A stretch of 40,160 nucleotides of DNA from Desulfovibrio sp. OttesenSCG-928-A18 (GCA_030267245.1 JAJDJN010000003.1:1-40160), one strand, 5' to 3'; counted from the stretch's first letter, positions 8,404-17,516 are shown. Made by a program: numbers and translations. Notes: generated by a model not told the origin, from the letters alone.

Positions 8404-9564
8404 TTATTGGGGGGCTATCCATGTGACCGACCCGGATCTGCCGGGCCGGTCTCGAAAAGAGCATTGAGCTATCCTGGCATAACGCAAGATTACTTCAGAT
8501 TGTCGCGGAAAAATTTCCAGCTTGTCAAAGGGAATCAGGTCGATTTTGTCGTAGAGGTCAAAATGTCCGGCATTTGGAACAATTACGAGTTCTTTAGGTT
8601 CTGCCGCCCGGTTGTGGGCGTCTTCCGTAAACGGACGCGAATGGGCCTTTTCCCCCATGATGAAAAGCATCGGGCGCGGGGAAATTGTCTCGATGTCATT
8701 GAACGGATAAAAATTCATGAATTTCGCATTAGTAACTTTGTCAGAACGGGTATTTATTTCAAAGGGTTCCCCCGTGGGAATAAATTCACCCCTGCCATGA
8801 TAAAAAGCATGTGAGTGTTTACGGGTGGCTGGTGAATTTTCATCAACTTTGAAAGGAGCACCGCCGACGAAAACTTGCTCGCCGCCCAGGAAGTCCGAAT
8901 ACCGCTGGTCGGCGGCGTCGGCGATGGTTTTCCTGCGTTGTTCCAGGCTTATCGAACCGCGTATGCCGCTACGGCGCATCTCACCGATGTTGTACATGCT
9001 CACAGTTGCGACGGCCTTCATGCGCGGGTCAATCTTGGCCGCGCTGATAACAAAACTGCCGCTCCCGCAAATACCGATGATGCCGATTTTTTCACGATCC
9101 ACAAAATCGCGCGTTCCAAGGAAGTCTACAGCCGCATTGAAGGTTTCAGCATAGATGTCCGGATTGATGCCGTGACGTGGTATGCCGCCGCTTTCACCCC
9201 AGAACTGTTGATCGACAGCGAGGGTTACAAAGCCACGGGCTGCAAGCTCGGCCCCGTACACACTTGAGCCCTGTTCCTTGACCGCGCCCATGGGGTGGCC
9301 GATGACAATAGCAGCCGCTTTGCCCTTGAGCTCTTTGGGTACGAACAGATTGCCCACAACCTCCATGCCGTATTGGTTGCTGAAGCTGGCACGGTAAATC
9401 CGGACATTTTCACCAACCGTGAACGTCTTGAAATCACGGGTGGTAATTTCATCCATTGTTGGCGCGGGCTTTTTGATGGTTTCGGCACTTGCCGGGTGGG
9501 TTGCCACAAGGGCGATACCACAGCACAACAGAGAGCATAAAACTAGCTTCGTGAACCTTTTCAT
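8404..9564 (-). CDS. Exported alpha/beta hydrolase (dienelactone-hydrolase-like, GxCxG elbow)
   Basis: Signal peptide (MKRFTKLVLCSLLCCGIALVATHPASAE); GIIGICGSGSFVISAAKIDPRMKAVATVSMY. Confidence 0.85.
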   Translation of the reverse strand: MKRFTKLVLCSLLCCGIALVATHPASAETIKKPAPTMDEITTRDFKTFTVGENVRIYRASFSNQYGMEVVGNLFVPKELKGKAAAIVIGHPMGAVKEQGSSVYGAELAARGFVTLAVDQQFWGESGGIPRHGINPDIYAETFNAAVDFLGTRDFVDREKIGIIGICGSGSFVISAAKIDPRMKAVATVSMYNIGEMRRSGIRGSISLEQRRKTIADAADQRYSDFLGGEQVFVGGAPFKVDENSPATRKHSHAFYHGRGEFIPTGEPFEINTRSDKVTNAKFMNFYPFNDIETISPRPMLFIMGEKAHSRPFTEDAHNRAAEPKELVIVPNAGHFDLYDKIDLIPFDKLEIFPRQSEVILRYARIAQCSFRDRPGRSGSVTWIAPQ

Positions 9565-9588
9565 CTCTCTCTCCTTTTTTGCATGTTG

Positions 9589-10665
9589 CTAATCCAGCTT
9601 CTTTTCCCTGAACCATGCGGAGAGGTGGTCCGCGATTTCCACATTGTTCAGGTCGGAGAACGGAAAGTGAGTGTTGCCCTTGATTCCGACTTCCGGCAGA
9701 TGTACCACGGTCACATCACCACCGTGTTTGTTCACCGTTGCGGCCCATTGTCTGGCCATTTGCAGGCAGGCCCGCCAGTAATCCTGGGCGGGAATGTCGG
9801 CGGGTTGGCTCGGAATGAAATCGCCGTAGTAGATGATGATCGGAATTTGAGTCAGCTTTTTGAATTCAGCCACCGGGACGGCGTTCGCGCTCAGGGTGGC
9901 GAACTTGTTTTCAATCGGCGCGGGCACTTCGCCTTCCGGGAAGGTAAAATTGCTGCCGGGTTCATAAGCTACAATAGCCCGCACCTTCGGGCTTTTCATG
10001 CCCGTGTACCAGCCGGAGCCTCCACCCTGTGAGTGGGTGACCAGAATGCCGTTGCCTATCTTTTCGTAAAGCGCCGCGAGCGCATCGGAAATCACTCCGG
10101 CGTCAAAGGGGCCGGTATTTGGCGTCATTTGCCGAAAATACTGATTCAGAGTTTCCTTGTCCTTGGGGAACTGGACACCGGAGAAGAAGTCCGGCCACAC
10201 GCCCACGCGGAACTGCGTAAACCACATCTGCTCGTCCGGGGTCGGGGTGATGGTCTGTTCCACGGTGCTGCGTCCGGCGTCACCGCGCCGGGGCTGATCA
10301 ACCAGGTAGGTTCTGAAACCACGACGCAGGAAAATGTTCTGGAAGCCTTCACGTCCATCCGGAGTGCTTTCCCAGGTTTTGGAGAACTGCCCCGCACCGT
10401 GCAGGAATACCAGCGGATACTTGCGGGCGTTCACCGGCTTCTGGTAAAAAACATAAGCATGGTCGCCGTGATAGGTCTGCCCGGCGGGGTTGGCGGGCTG
10501 GCGCGGATTAAAGGCTCCGGGGTTTTGGGTAACAGTGCCGCCTACGGCGAAGCTGCCTTGCTCCTGGATCATCAAGGCCGTGTTTTGTGTCTTTTCGGCA
10601 GCTTGCCCTCCCGAAGGAACGAGCAATATCAAAAGTAGTATCAAGAAAAATCTATTCATATTCAT
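9589..10665 (-). CDS. Exported alpha/beta hydrolase/esterase
   Basis: Signal peptide; YPLVFLHGAGQFSKTWESTPDGREG and LVTHSQGGGSGWYTGM; paralogue of 24632-25804. Confidence 0.85.
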   Translation of the reverse strand: MNMNRFFLILLLILLVPSGGQAAEKTQNTALMIQEQGSFAVGGTVTQNPGAFNPRQPANPAGQTYHGDHAYVFYQKPVNARKYPLVFLHGAGQFSKTWESTPDGREGFQNIFLRRGFRTYLVDQPRRGDAGRSTVEQTITPTPDEQMWFTQFRVGVWPDFFSGVQFPKDKETLNQYFRQMTPNTGPFDAGVISDALAALYEKIGNGILVTHSQGGGSGWYTGMKSPKVRAIVAYEPGSNFTFPEGEVPAPIENKFATLSANAVPVAEFKKLTQIPIIIYYGDFIPSQPADIPAQDYWRACLQMARQWAATVNKHGGDVTVVHLPEVGIKGNTHFPFSDLNNVEIADHLSAWFREKKLD

Positions 10666-10709
10666 CTGTTATCTCCAAAGAAATCCATCTTCACAGTGGA
10701 GTCGTGCCT

Positions 10710-10734
10710 GGGCGACGCCTAAAAGACGCCGCCC
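10710..10734 (-). terminator. GC-rich imperfect hairpin between two hydrolase genes
   Basis: GGGCGACG...CGCCGCCC stem with one mismatch. Confidence 0.35.
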
Positions 10735-10746
10735 GGGGAATTTAAG

Positions 10747-11814
10747 CTACAGAGTCCTGCCGTAGAAATCCTTGAGCTTGGATACAGCCTGATCAACATA
10801 CTCCGGGACAAAATAGGTCTGGATATGTGTTGCGCCGGGAATCTTGAAAAGCTCCTTGTCCTTTGTTCCTGTTGCCTTCTGGAGAGCTTCTTCCGACATA
10901 TAGAGAGAATCAGCTTTTTCACCTGCCATCAGCAGCAGAGGGACATTAATCAGTTCGATGTTGTCCATAGCGTCCCAACGCATCAAATCCATGAGGCTGC
11001 TGGTCGTGTAACGGAAGGTGGAATTGGGATGCCGGTGCGTCTTCCCGTAGTACATCATGCCTTCGCGGTAGAGATCGGTGGGAATTTTGCTGATACTTTC
11101 GTCCGTCAGGGCATCAAAATCGACATTGCCGGAATAGACGACTTCCCCGGCGAGTTCTTTAACGCGTGCATCCGAGGCTTCTTTCAGGCGGGTCTGGATA
11201 GAATCCAGTTGGGTGTTCATGTAGCCGTTTCTTCTCACCTGGCCGGAATTGAACATGCTCAAGGTCGCAACAGCTTTGAATCGTTTGTCGGACTTGACGG
11301 CGTTCAACGTATACCCGCCGCCGCCACAAATACCGAGTGCGCCAAGTCTGTCGGCATCCACACCGGGATAGGCACTGATAAAGTCGGCCATACCCTGGAT
11401 GTCTAGCGTGCGGAAGTAGGGTTTATCGACGTTTCTGGGGGTACCTTCACTGGCTCCCTGATAGGAGGCGTCAGCCGTTATGGTTATATAACCCAGCTCC
11501 GCCAGACGTTGAGCATACAGACCGGCCACCTGTTCTTTGACGCCGCCATTGGGGTGAGCCACCACCACAGCGGGATATTTCTTGCTGGCGTCATACTCGG
11601 CAGGCGTGTAGACATTGGCCGCAATTTTGAGGCCGTTCAGCGTATAGGTCACGGGATGTATGTTGACCTTGCCTTTGACGTTTTCCATGATCGCTCCTCT
11701 ATAAACAAGACCAAATTGATTGTTTGTTGCCGCATGAGCTACACCCGCGAAAGCGAATCCCGATGCCGTAGCCACCATAGCCACCAATGCAAGCGCCGCT
11801 AATTTGATATTCAT
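10747..11814 (-). CDS. Exported alpha/beta hydrolase (dienelactone-hydrolase-like, GxCxG elbow)
   Basis: Signal peptide (MNIKLAALALVAMVATASGFAFAGVAHAAT); LGALGICGGGGYTLNAVKSDKRFKAVATLSMF. Confidence 0.85.
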   Translation of the reverse strand: MNIKLAALALVAMVATASGFAFAGVAHAATNNQFGLVYRGAIMENVKGKVNIHPVTYTLNGLKIAANVYTPAEYDASKKYPAVVVAHPNGGVKEQVAGLYAQRLAELGYITITADASYQGASEGTPRNVDKPYFRTLDIQGMADFISAYPGVDADRLGALGICGGGGYTLNAVKSDKRFKAVATLSMFNSGQVRRNGYMNTQLDSIQTRLKEASDARVKELAGEVVYSGNVDFDALTDESISKIPTDLYREGMMYYGKTHRHPNSTFRYTTSSLMDLMRWDAMDNIELINVPLLLMAGEKADSLYMSEEALQKATGTKDKELFKIPGATHIQTYFVPEYVDQAVSKLKDFYGRTL

Positions 11815-11843
11815 ATCTACTCCTGTGCTGTTATTGTTACGAT

Positions 11844-13448
11844 TTACTTTTTCTGGGCGTCCACAGCCTGCTGCAAGACCATCAGGGCGTTGTCGCCACG
11901 CTCACGGCCAAGGTAGGAACCCATGACCGTGAACAGGTCTTTCATCTGGTTTTCCGAAAAGCCCTGCGTCATTGCCAGGCCCGTATGGGAGCGGAACTGT
12001 GCGTTGGCTCCGGGGAGATTGAAAAGGACGCCCACGGTGGCAATTTCACGGCTGCGGTAATCCAGAACGTCACGAATGAAGATGTCCGCGAACAGGTGTC
12101 CCTTTAGGAAGACTTCTATAGTAGGAGCAAAGGTTTCATAACGGGGCCGCTGCGCCGGAAGTTTCAGCGAACCGGCGGGGCCGGGCTGGAACGAGGGATC
12201 GCGCAATTTGGCAAGGGTATCGTGACCGTATTCGTATTTGTTCTTGTCCGTAGTGACCGTTCTGGCTTCGGGGCCGACAACGTCTTTGATGCCCTGCTTC
12301 TCGCGTTCGTCCATGACGGCGATGAACGTATTGATGCCGTTCAGGGCGCGGGGAAACCCGGCGTAAGCATAGGTATGAATGAGGACTTCCTTGACTTCGT
12401 TGACAGTCAGTCCGGCCTCAAGAGCTTCCACCAACACGCCTTTCAGGCGGTCAGCATCCCCGTTGGCGGTAAAGGCGGAAATAAGAGCTATTTTCTGGTA
12501 TCGGACGGGCATTATGTTGGGATTCACAGCGCCATACTCCTTGTCTGTAACATTAGCGCCCCAGGTCACGGCTTTGCCCTGTACCCGCTCGGAAAGGGCA
12601 AGATGCGTCATAGCGGTTTCCGGTGCCGCGCCGTGCCAATGCACCACGTCAGCGGGCGTCCAGGCGATGTCGCCCTGCCGGATTTCATGCAGCGGGCCAC
12701 CCTGTCGCTGCACATAGCCACGCCCGGAGGTAACAATCAGAGTCTGCCCCATCGGATGGCTGTGCCAGTCGGTACGGGAGCACGGTTCAAAGGTGACGTA
12801 AGCGCCGTAGGTATCGGATTCCTTGGTGGCGCTGAAAAGCGAATCCACCCGTGCTTCACCTGTGAAGTTCTTGGGGTTGGCTTTGCCTGAGGCGAGGCTG
12901 CCGGAACGGTTGATGGCAAGGTGCCTGGACTGCTTGCCCCCGAAATTACCTGGGGCCGCAGTCGCGTATTGAGCATCGGTCACCTTTTCGCGCCAGTTCA
13001 CGCTCTTGCCGTCAATGGCCGTGGCCACGACCATCGCGGACATGCCTGTATTCGGAGCTGCGCCGAACCAGTGCCGAACCTTGGGCGGGAAGGTCACGAC
13101 ATCACCAGCGCTGGCGATCTCGATGGGGCCGTTTTCTTCCTGGAAATAGCCTCGCCCGGAAGTGATGATGACGGACTGTCCACCGGGGTTATCGTGCCAG
13201 GCCGTGCGTGCGCTAGGCTCAAAAGTGAGCGTTTCCCCGGCAAGCCGGGCGGGAGCTTCCGTTTTCCATTGTTCGTCAACACGCACGGAGCCTGTATAGT
13301 TTTGAGCGGAACCCTGTATGGAAGGCTGTTCCCCTCTGCGCCAGACGGTTATCTGCCCGTCTGATTCGGCGGCGTGCGCCAGCCCGGCCAGCACCGCCAT
13401 AAGTAGCAACAAGGCCAGGGGCATACTTTTGGATAACGTGTAGTGCAT
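11844..13448 (-). CDS. Exported cupin-cupin-carboxymuconolactone decarboxylase fusion
   Basis: Two cupin repeats (RTAWHDNPGGQ, RTDWHSHPMGQ) followed by CMD repeats (ALEAGLTVNEVKEVLIHTYAYAGFPRALNGINTF). Confidence 0.88.
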   Translation of the reverse strand: MHYTLSKSMPLALLLLMAVLAGLAHAAESDGQITVWRRGEQPSIQGSAQNYTGSVRVDEQWKTEAPARLAGETLTFEPSARTAWHDNPGGQSVIITSGRGYFQEENGPIEIASAGDVVTFPPKVRHWFGAAPNTGMSAMVVATAIDGKSVNWREKVTDAQYATAAPGNFGGKQSRHLAINRSGSLASGKANPKNFTGEARVDSLFSATKESDTYGAYVTFEPCSRTDWHSHPMGQTLIVTSGRGYVQRQGGPLHEIRQGDIAWTPADVVHWHGAAPETAMTHLALSERVQGKAVTWGANVTDKEYGAVNPNIMPVRYQKIALISAFTANGDADRLKGVLVEALEAGLTVNEVKEVLIHTYAYAGFPRALNGINTFIAVMDEREKQGIKDVVGPEARTVTTDKNKYEYGHDTLAKLRDPSFQPGPAGSLKLPAQRPRYETFAPTIEVFLKGHLFADIFIRDVLDYRSREIATVGVLFNLPGANAQFRSHTGLAMTQGFSENQMKDLFTVMGSYLGRERGDNALMVLQQAVDAQKK

Positions 13449-13493
13449 GAAATCTCCTTACGGTCGGATTGTTTTTGTTGCTGCAAACAGAAT

Positions 13494-14057
13494 TTAGTAG
13501 CCCAGCTTGGTGAGCCATTCCGCCGTAGGCTTTTGCGCTCCGGTGTCTGGGTTATTGCGGATTACATTTCTATGAATGGCCAGACTTTCCCGCATTTTCG
13601 CGTTGGGCTGAAGTTCCTGGATAACTTTCTCGGTTCCGGACATGCGGCTCCCGCCATGCGTGACAAAGGGGATGATTGTTTTGCCGGAAAGGTCGTAGGA
13701 CTCCAGGAAGGTGAAAAGAGCCTGCGGCAGCGTGTACCACCAGATGGGGTAGCCGAGAAAAATGACATCATAGGAATCCATGTTCTCCACGGTTCCTTTA
13801 AGCGCGGGCCTGGCATTGGTGTCCCGCTCTTTCTCCGCGACATCCAGCGTTTCCCGGTGTTTCGTGGGGTAGGCTTGCACTGTCTCAATCCTGAAAAGGT
13901 CGCCCCCGGTTCCTTTTTGAATTTCCAAGGCTACCTTTTCCGTTGTCTGGGTATGGGAGAAGTAGGCAATCAGAATCTTTTTTTCCTGTGCCTGGGCCGG
14001 AGAAGCCGCAAATACTGAAAGGGAAAGCCCGGCCAGCAAAAGGAGTAATTTGCTCAT
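13494..14057 (-). CDS. Sec-exported flavodoxin
   Basis: MSKLLLLLAGLSLSVFAASPAQAQEKKILIAYFSHTQTTEKVA; start set at 14057 rather than the 14210 ORF start. Confidence 0.85.
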   Translation of the reverse strand: MSKLLLLLAGLSLSVFAASPAQAQEKKILIAYFSHTQTTEKVALEIQKGTGGDLFRIETVQAYPTKHRETLDVAEKERDTNARPALKGTVENMDSYDVIFLGYPIWWYTLPQALFTFLESYDLSGKTIIPFVTHGGSRMSGTEKVIQELQPNAKMRESLAIHRNVIRNNPDTGAQKPTAEWLTKLGY

Positions 14058-14152
14058 TGTCATTCCTGTGATCGGTGTTGAGGTTTTGTCATTGAATCGT
14101 GAACGGAGAATACCGGGGCAACCTTTCGAGCGTTTGACCGGAGGCCAACAAA

Positions 14153-14186
14153 GACTCGCAAAGTCTGACGAAATGTGACGAAATTG
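14153..14186. promoter_or_regulatory. Candidate response-regulator operator: GACTCGCAAAGTCTGACGAAATGTGACGAAATTG
   Basis: Direct repeat TGACGAAA/TGACGAAA with 10-11 bp periodicity; near-identical sequence at 14931-14955. Confidence 0.55.
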
Positions 14187-14201
14187 CCCAAGTCCGCTGC
14201 A

Positions 14202-14241
14202 AAAGAACACGGCAAGCCTTTTTGAGCTTGCCGTGTTCTTT
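14202..14241 (-). terminator. 16-bp perfect hairpin AAAGAACACGGCAAGC-N8-GCTTGCCGTGTTCTTT
   Basis: Located between stop of 14284-14823 and the next promoter. Confidence 0.8.
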
Positions 14242-14283
14242 GATGCTGACCAGCTATGTGTGAAATTGGCTTGGGGGCTTGAT

Positions 14284-14823
14284 TCAGGAGTTCCGGCCCA
14301 TCAGATACGCTTCTTCCATTTCGGGCTTTGTTGTAATCTCGCCTTTTTCATAAACGCCCGCGCCGTAAATGATCCCTTTGAGAGTTGCGTCCGGAAGGCA
14401 TTCGATAAAGCCGCGCAGGCCATCCACCGTGCGTTCCATGGTGTGTTTTTCTTCGGCAGCGGTCACGATGAAGTAGAAATATTTGCCGCTGATTTTATTC
14501 ATATAGTAGCGGGGCAAAGTCCTGTCGATCAGCGTTTTTAGTTGCCCTGTCATTGAGTAGTAATAAACCGGGGTTGCCAGTACGATTACATCCGCGCTGG
14601 CCATTTTTTCCAAAATGGGAGCGACATCATCTTTTTGCACACAGACGCCGCCCTTTTTACAGCCATAACACGCCATGCAGAAGCCGATCTTCTGCCCCTG
14701 GAGGTAAATTTTATCCGTGGCATACCCGGCTTCGAGCGCACCTTTGGCAAACTCATCACAAAGAAGGTCGGAGTTGCCGCCCTTGCGTGGGCTGCTGGAA
14801 ATAATCAAGGTTGTCTTTTGCAT
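14284..14823 (-). CDS. Flavodoxin family / NAD(P)H-dependent FMN reductase (cytoplasmic)
   Basis: MQKTTLIISSSPRKGGNSDLLCDEFAKGALEAGY, VLATPVYYYSMTGQLKTLIDRTLPRY. Confidence 0.9.
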   Translation of the reverse strand: MQKTTLIISSSPRKGGNSDLLCDEFAKGALEAGYATDKIYLQGQKIGFCMACYGCKKGGVCVQKDDVAPILEKMASADVIVLATPVYYYSMTGQLKTLIDRTLPRYYMNKISGKYFYFIVTAAEEKHTMERTVDGLRGFIECLPDATLKGIIYGAGVYEKGEITTKPEMEEAYLMGRNS

Positions 14824-14910
14824 TGCGTGATCTCCTCAATTTGTTCTTGGCGTTCAATAGACAAGCAATTTTTCTTATAAAGTAACGAAGTAGTCTTTCC
14901 TGTGTGTGAC

Positions 14911-14955
14911 CGGAGCCCATCAAATACTGGCAAAGCCTGACGTAATGTTACGAGA
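14911..14955. promoter_or_regulatory. Second copy of candidate response-regulator operator (CAAAGCCTGACGTAATGTTACGAGA core)
   Basis: About 45-bp similarity to the region upstream of the 13494-14057 gene. Confidence 0.5.
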
Positions 14956-14968
14956 GAAGGGCAGAACG

Positions 14969-15005
14969 AAGGCAGCCCGGCATCGAAAGATTGCCGGGCT
15001 GCCTT
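14969..15005 (-). terminator. 14-bp hairpin AAGGCAGCCCGGCA-N9-TGCCGGGCTGCCTT after the histidine kinase
   Basis: Perfect stem. Confidence 0.8.
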
Positions 15006-15030
15006 TTGGGGGGAGAGAGCGTTACAGTAT

Positions 15031-16467
15031 TTATGAACGCTCAAGGAGAGGGAGGGTAATTTTCACCTGCAAACCGCCTTCCGGCCTGTTGGTAAGACTC
15101 AAGGAGCCGTTATTAAGGAGGATCATGTTGCGGGCAATGGAAAGCCCCAGCCCGGAGCCGCCGGATTCACGGTTGCGTGAGGTTTCCACCCGTAGATAAG
15201 GCTCAAATATTCGTTCCAGATACTCTTCCGGGATACCTGGGCCATTGTCGCAGATATGAACGATCACTTCGCCGCTGGAGGTAGTAATGCAAACCTCCGC
15301 GCTCCCCGCATAGGTCACGGCGTTGCGAAGAATGTTGTCCACGCAACGTTTCAGACTAAGCGGTTTTGCCATGACAGCCAATGCACTCCCACTGTTTTCA
15401 GGAAGATCGCGCAGGCTGACGCTGTGTCCCATATCGGAAAAATCGTCCACGCAACTCTGCATGAAAGCTACAATATCAAGGGGGGCAGACTTCTCCGAGT
15501 CTTTCAGGCTGCCTGACAGTTCAAGGCTTTGCTCGGCAATGCTGCGCACTTCTTTGATGCCCTGGGTCAACTTGTCGCGCAATTCCTCTGGCTCCACTTC
15601 TTCAATCCGCAGTTGGACGCGGGTGAGCGGGGTTCGGATGTCATGGGCCATCGCCGCAAGCATTCTGTTTCTTTCAGCCAGGTTATCCTGAATTCTGGTT
15701 TGCATGCGGTTGAAAGACTGTGCGGCTTCCCGTATTTCCCTGCATCCGTTTTCTGACAGGGGAGAAGCCACTTCCGGCTGTTTGCCGATACGGTCAGCGG
15801 CTTGCGTCATCTGCTGGAAAGGATGTATGAGCCTTCGCAATAAAAACAGGACAATGACCGCGAACACAACAAATTCAATGAGCAAAACTACCCGCTGCAT
15901 CCAGATCAGCCTGACAACACTCAAATATAGGGGCTGGGTAACATTGAGCCACGTCGTATCATCAAGTTGTACACCCATCTGCAAAAGCGGGTTGCCCAGC
16001 GTTACGGCGGATATGAAATGCCCCCAGGAGTCTTCGTGAATTGCATCGCCGTGGTTGAACACCCTGGCATGAATTTCCGGCAGCGGAGAAATACCATTCG
16101 CCGTCAGGACTTCCCTAAGCGTGGAAATCGCCTGGGCGGACTGTTCGGCTTGACGCGGTCTGCCTTCAGGCCAATCAGGCGCTTCCTGCATAAGATGCAA
16201 GGCCAGGGAGCTTTCCGTCGACCGGCTGAAACCCACGATATGCTCAACGGCATCAAGTCGTTGCGTTTGTTCCATGCCGCTGAGGAGCATGTAGAAAGAA
16301 GCGATGTTGGTGGCGCGTTCTTTTTCAATGGTCCCGAGGAAATGAATCTGGATAAGGCACACAATAGCGATATTAGCCGCAAAGAGCAGCCCGACGCTCG
16401 TTACCAGCGTCAGGCTGAATTGCCCGCTCAAAGAGTCCGGGAGGAATCGGCGCAGCCATGCTGTCAT
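15031..16467 (-). CDS. Sensor histidine kinase (HAMP, HisKA, HATPase; OmpR/EnvZ-type partner)
   Basis: AAMAHDIRTPLTRVQLRIEEVE, ICDNGPGIPEEYLERIFEPYLR, GGSGLGLSIARNMI; start overlaps regulator stop (ATGA). Confidence 0.95.
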   Translation of the reverse strand: MTAWLRRFLPDSLSGQFSLTLVTSVGLLFAANIAIVCLIQIHFLGTIEKERATNIASFYMLLSGMEQTQRLDAVEHIVGFSRSTESSLALHLMQEAPDWPEGRPRQAEQSAQAISTLREVLTANGISPLPEIHARVFNHGDAIHEDSWGHFISAVTLGNPLLQMGVQLDDTTWLNVTQPLYLSVVRLIWMQRVVLLIEFVVFAVIVLFLLRRLIHPFQQMTQAADRIGKQPEVASPLSENGCREIREAAQSFNRMQTRIQDNLAERNRMLAAMAHDIRTPLTRVQLRIEEVEPEELRDKLTQGIKEVRSIAEQSLELSGSLKDSEKSAPLDIVAFMQSCVDDFSDMGHSVSLRDLPENSGSALAVMAKPLSLKRCVDNILRNAVTYAGSAEVCITTSSGEVIVHICDNGPGIPEEYLERIFEPYLRVETSRNRESGGSGLGLSIARNMILLNNGSLSLTNRPEGGLQVKITLPLLERS

Positions 16468-17255
16468 ATGTCTTCCGCTCTTTCGTGGTAGACCGGCATC
16501 GCCAACATATAGCCGTCACCACGCATGGTCAGGATTATTTCCGGGTTCCTGGCGTTGTCACGCAATTTTGCCCGCAAACGGCTGATTTGGGCGTCGAGGC
16601 TGCGATCATAAATATCGGGACTGCGAAAAGCGATATGTTCCACAAGCTGATCACGGGTAAGCACCTGTTGCGGGTGTTCGGTAAAAAAGGTCAGCAGCCG
16701 ATATTCAGCCGCGCTGAGTGGAACAACCAAGCCGCTGGGATCAATAAGGTGGCGTGCAGCCAGATTGAGTTTCCATTCCCCAAAACGGAGGAGCGTCAAC
16801 GCATGGGGGGCACTGGGCTCTTCTCTTTCAGGGGGCATGCTGCCGGTTTCCAGGCCGGATTTTGCTTCATGCCCTTCGGAGCGCCGTAAAATAGCCTTGA
16901 TACGGGCAACCAGTTCACGGGTTTCAAACGGTTTCGGCAGGTAATCGTCGCCGCCCAGTTCAAGCCCCACAATTCTGTCGGCGGTTTCATTCAGGGCGCT
17001 GAGAAACAAAACAGGGATTCCCTTGTACGGGGAATTTGACGAGCGCACATCGCGACACAGTGACAATCCATCCTCACCGCGAAGCATAATATCCAGAATG
17101 ACCAGAGAGTATGCGCCGGAGTCCAGTTCTTCAGCCATGCGCTTGCCACAGTCAACGGCAACAGCGTCAAACCCATAGGTTTTCAGCCGTTTTACAAGCA
17201 GATCGCGTATTTCCAGATCGTCATCCACGATCAATATTTTCTGCGTGTCACTCAT
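16464..17255 (-). CDS. OmpR-family response regulator
   Basis: MSDTQKILIVDDDLEIRDLLVKRL, LVILDIMLRGEDGLSLCRDVR, C-terminal winged-helix; start at 17255 preferred over 17282. Confidence 0.95.
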   Translation of the reverse strand: MSDTQKILIVDDDLEIRDLLVKRLKTYGFDAVAVDCGKRMAEELDSGAYSLVILDIMLRGEDGLSLCRDVRSSNSPYKGIPVLFLSALNETADRIVGLELGGDDYLPKPFETRELVARIKAILRRSEGHEAKSGLETGSMPPEREEPSAPHALTLLRFGEWKLNLAARHLIDPSGLVVPLSAAEYRLLTFFTEHPQQVLTRDQLVEHIAFRSPDIYDRSLDAQISRLRAKLRDNARNPEIILTMRGDGYMLAMPVYHERAEDI

Positions 17256-17302
17256 ACTTTTTACCCTTTCCCATGAGAGCAATTAGCATGTTCGTGTTGG
17301 GG

Positions 17303-17345
17303 AGGCCAGTAACAAAGTCTGACGGCTGTAAGAGTTTGTCAGATA
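17303..17345. promoter_or_regulatory. Third, divergent copy of the response-regulator box upstream of the regulator gene (GGAGGCCAGTAACAAAGTCTGACGGCTGTAAGAG)
   Basis: Shares GGAGGCCA and CAAAGTCTGACG with the two flavodoxin promoters. Confidence 0.45.
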
Positions 17346-17387
17346 GACGGTTGGAAGAAGACGAACGGACTTACGGCTACACTTTTG

Positions 17388-17438
17388 TTCAGAACGCAGA
17401 TACCCCCCCATTTGAGCGGAGGGCATCTGCGTTCTGAA
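17388..17438. terminator. 14-bp perfect hairpin TTCAGAACGCAGAT-N23-ATCTGCGTTCTGAA
   Basis: Direct reading; between metallophosphoesterase stop and response-regulator promoter. Confidence 0.65.
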
Positions 17439-17516
17439 AGCTCCTATCGGATTTTTGTCTATAGTGTGATCAATTCTTATTGCATGTTGGCTATTCCGGT
17501 CTAAAGTTAATGCCCG

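Noticed and set aside
12222-12890. 222-aa + strand ORF
   Set aside because: Antisense to the cupin/CMD fusion gene.
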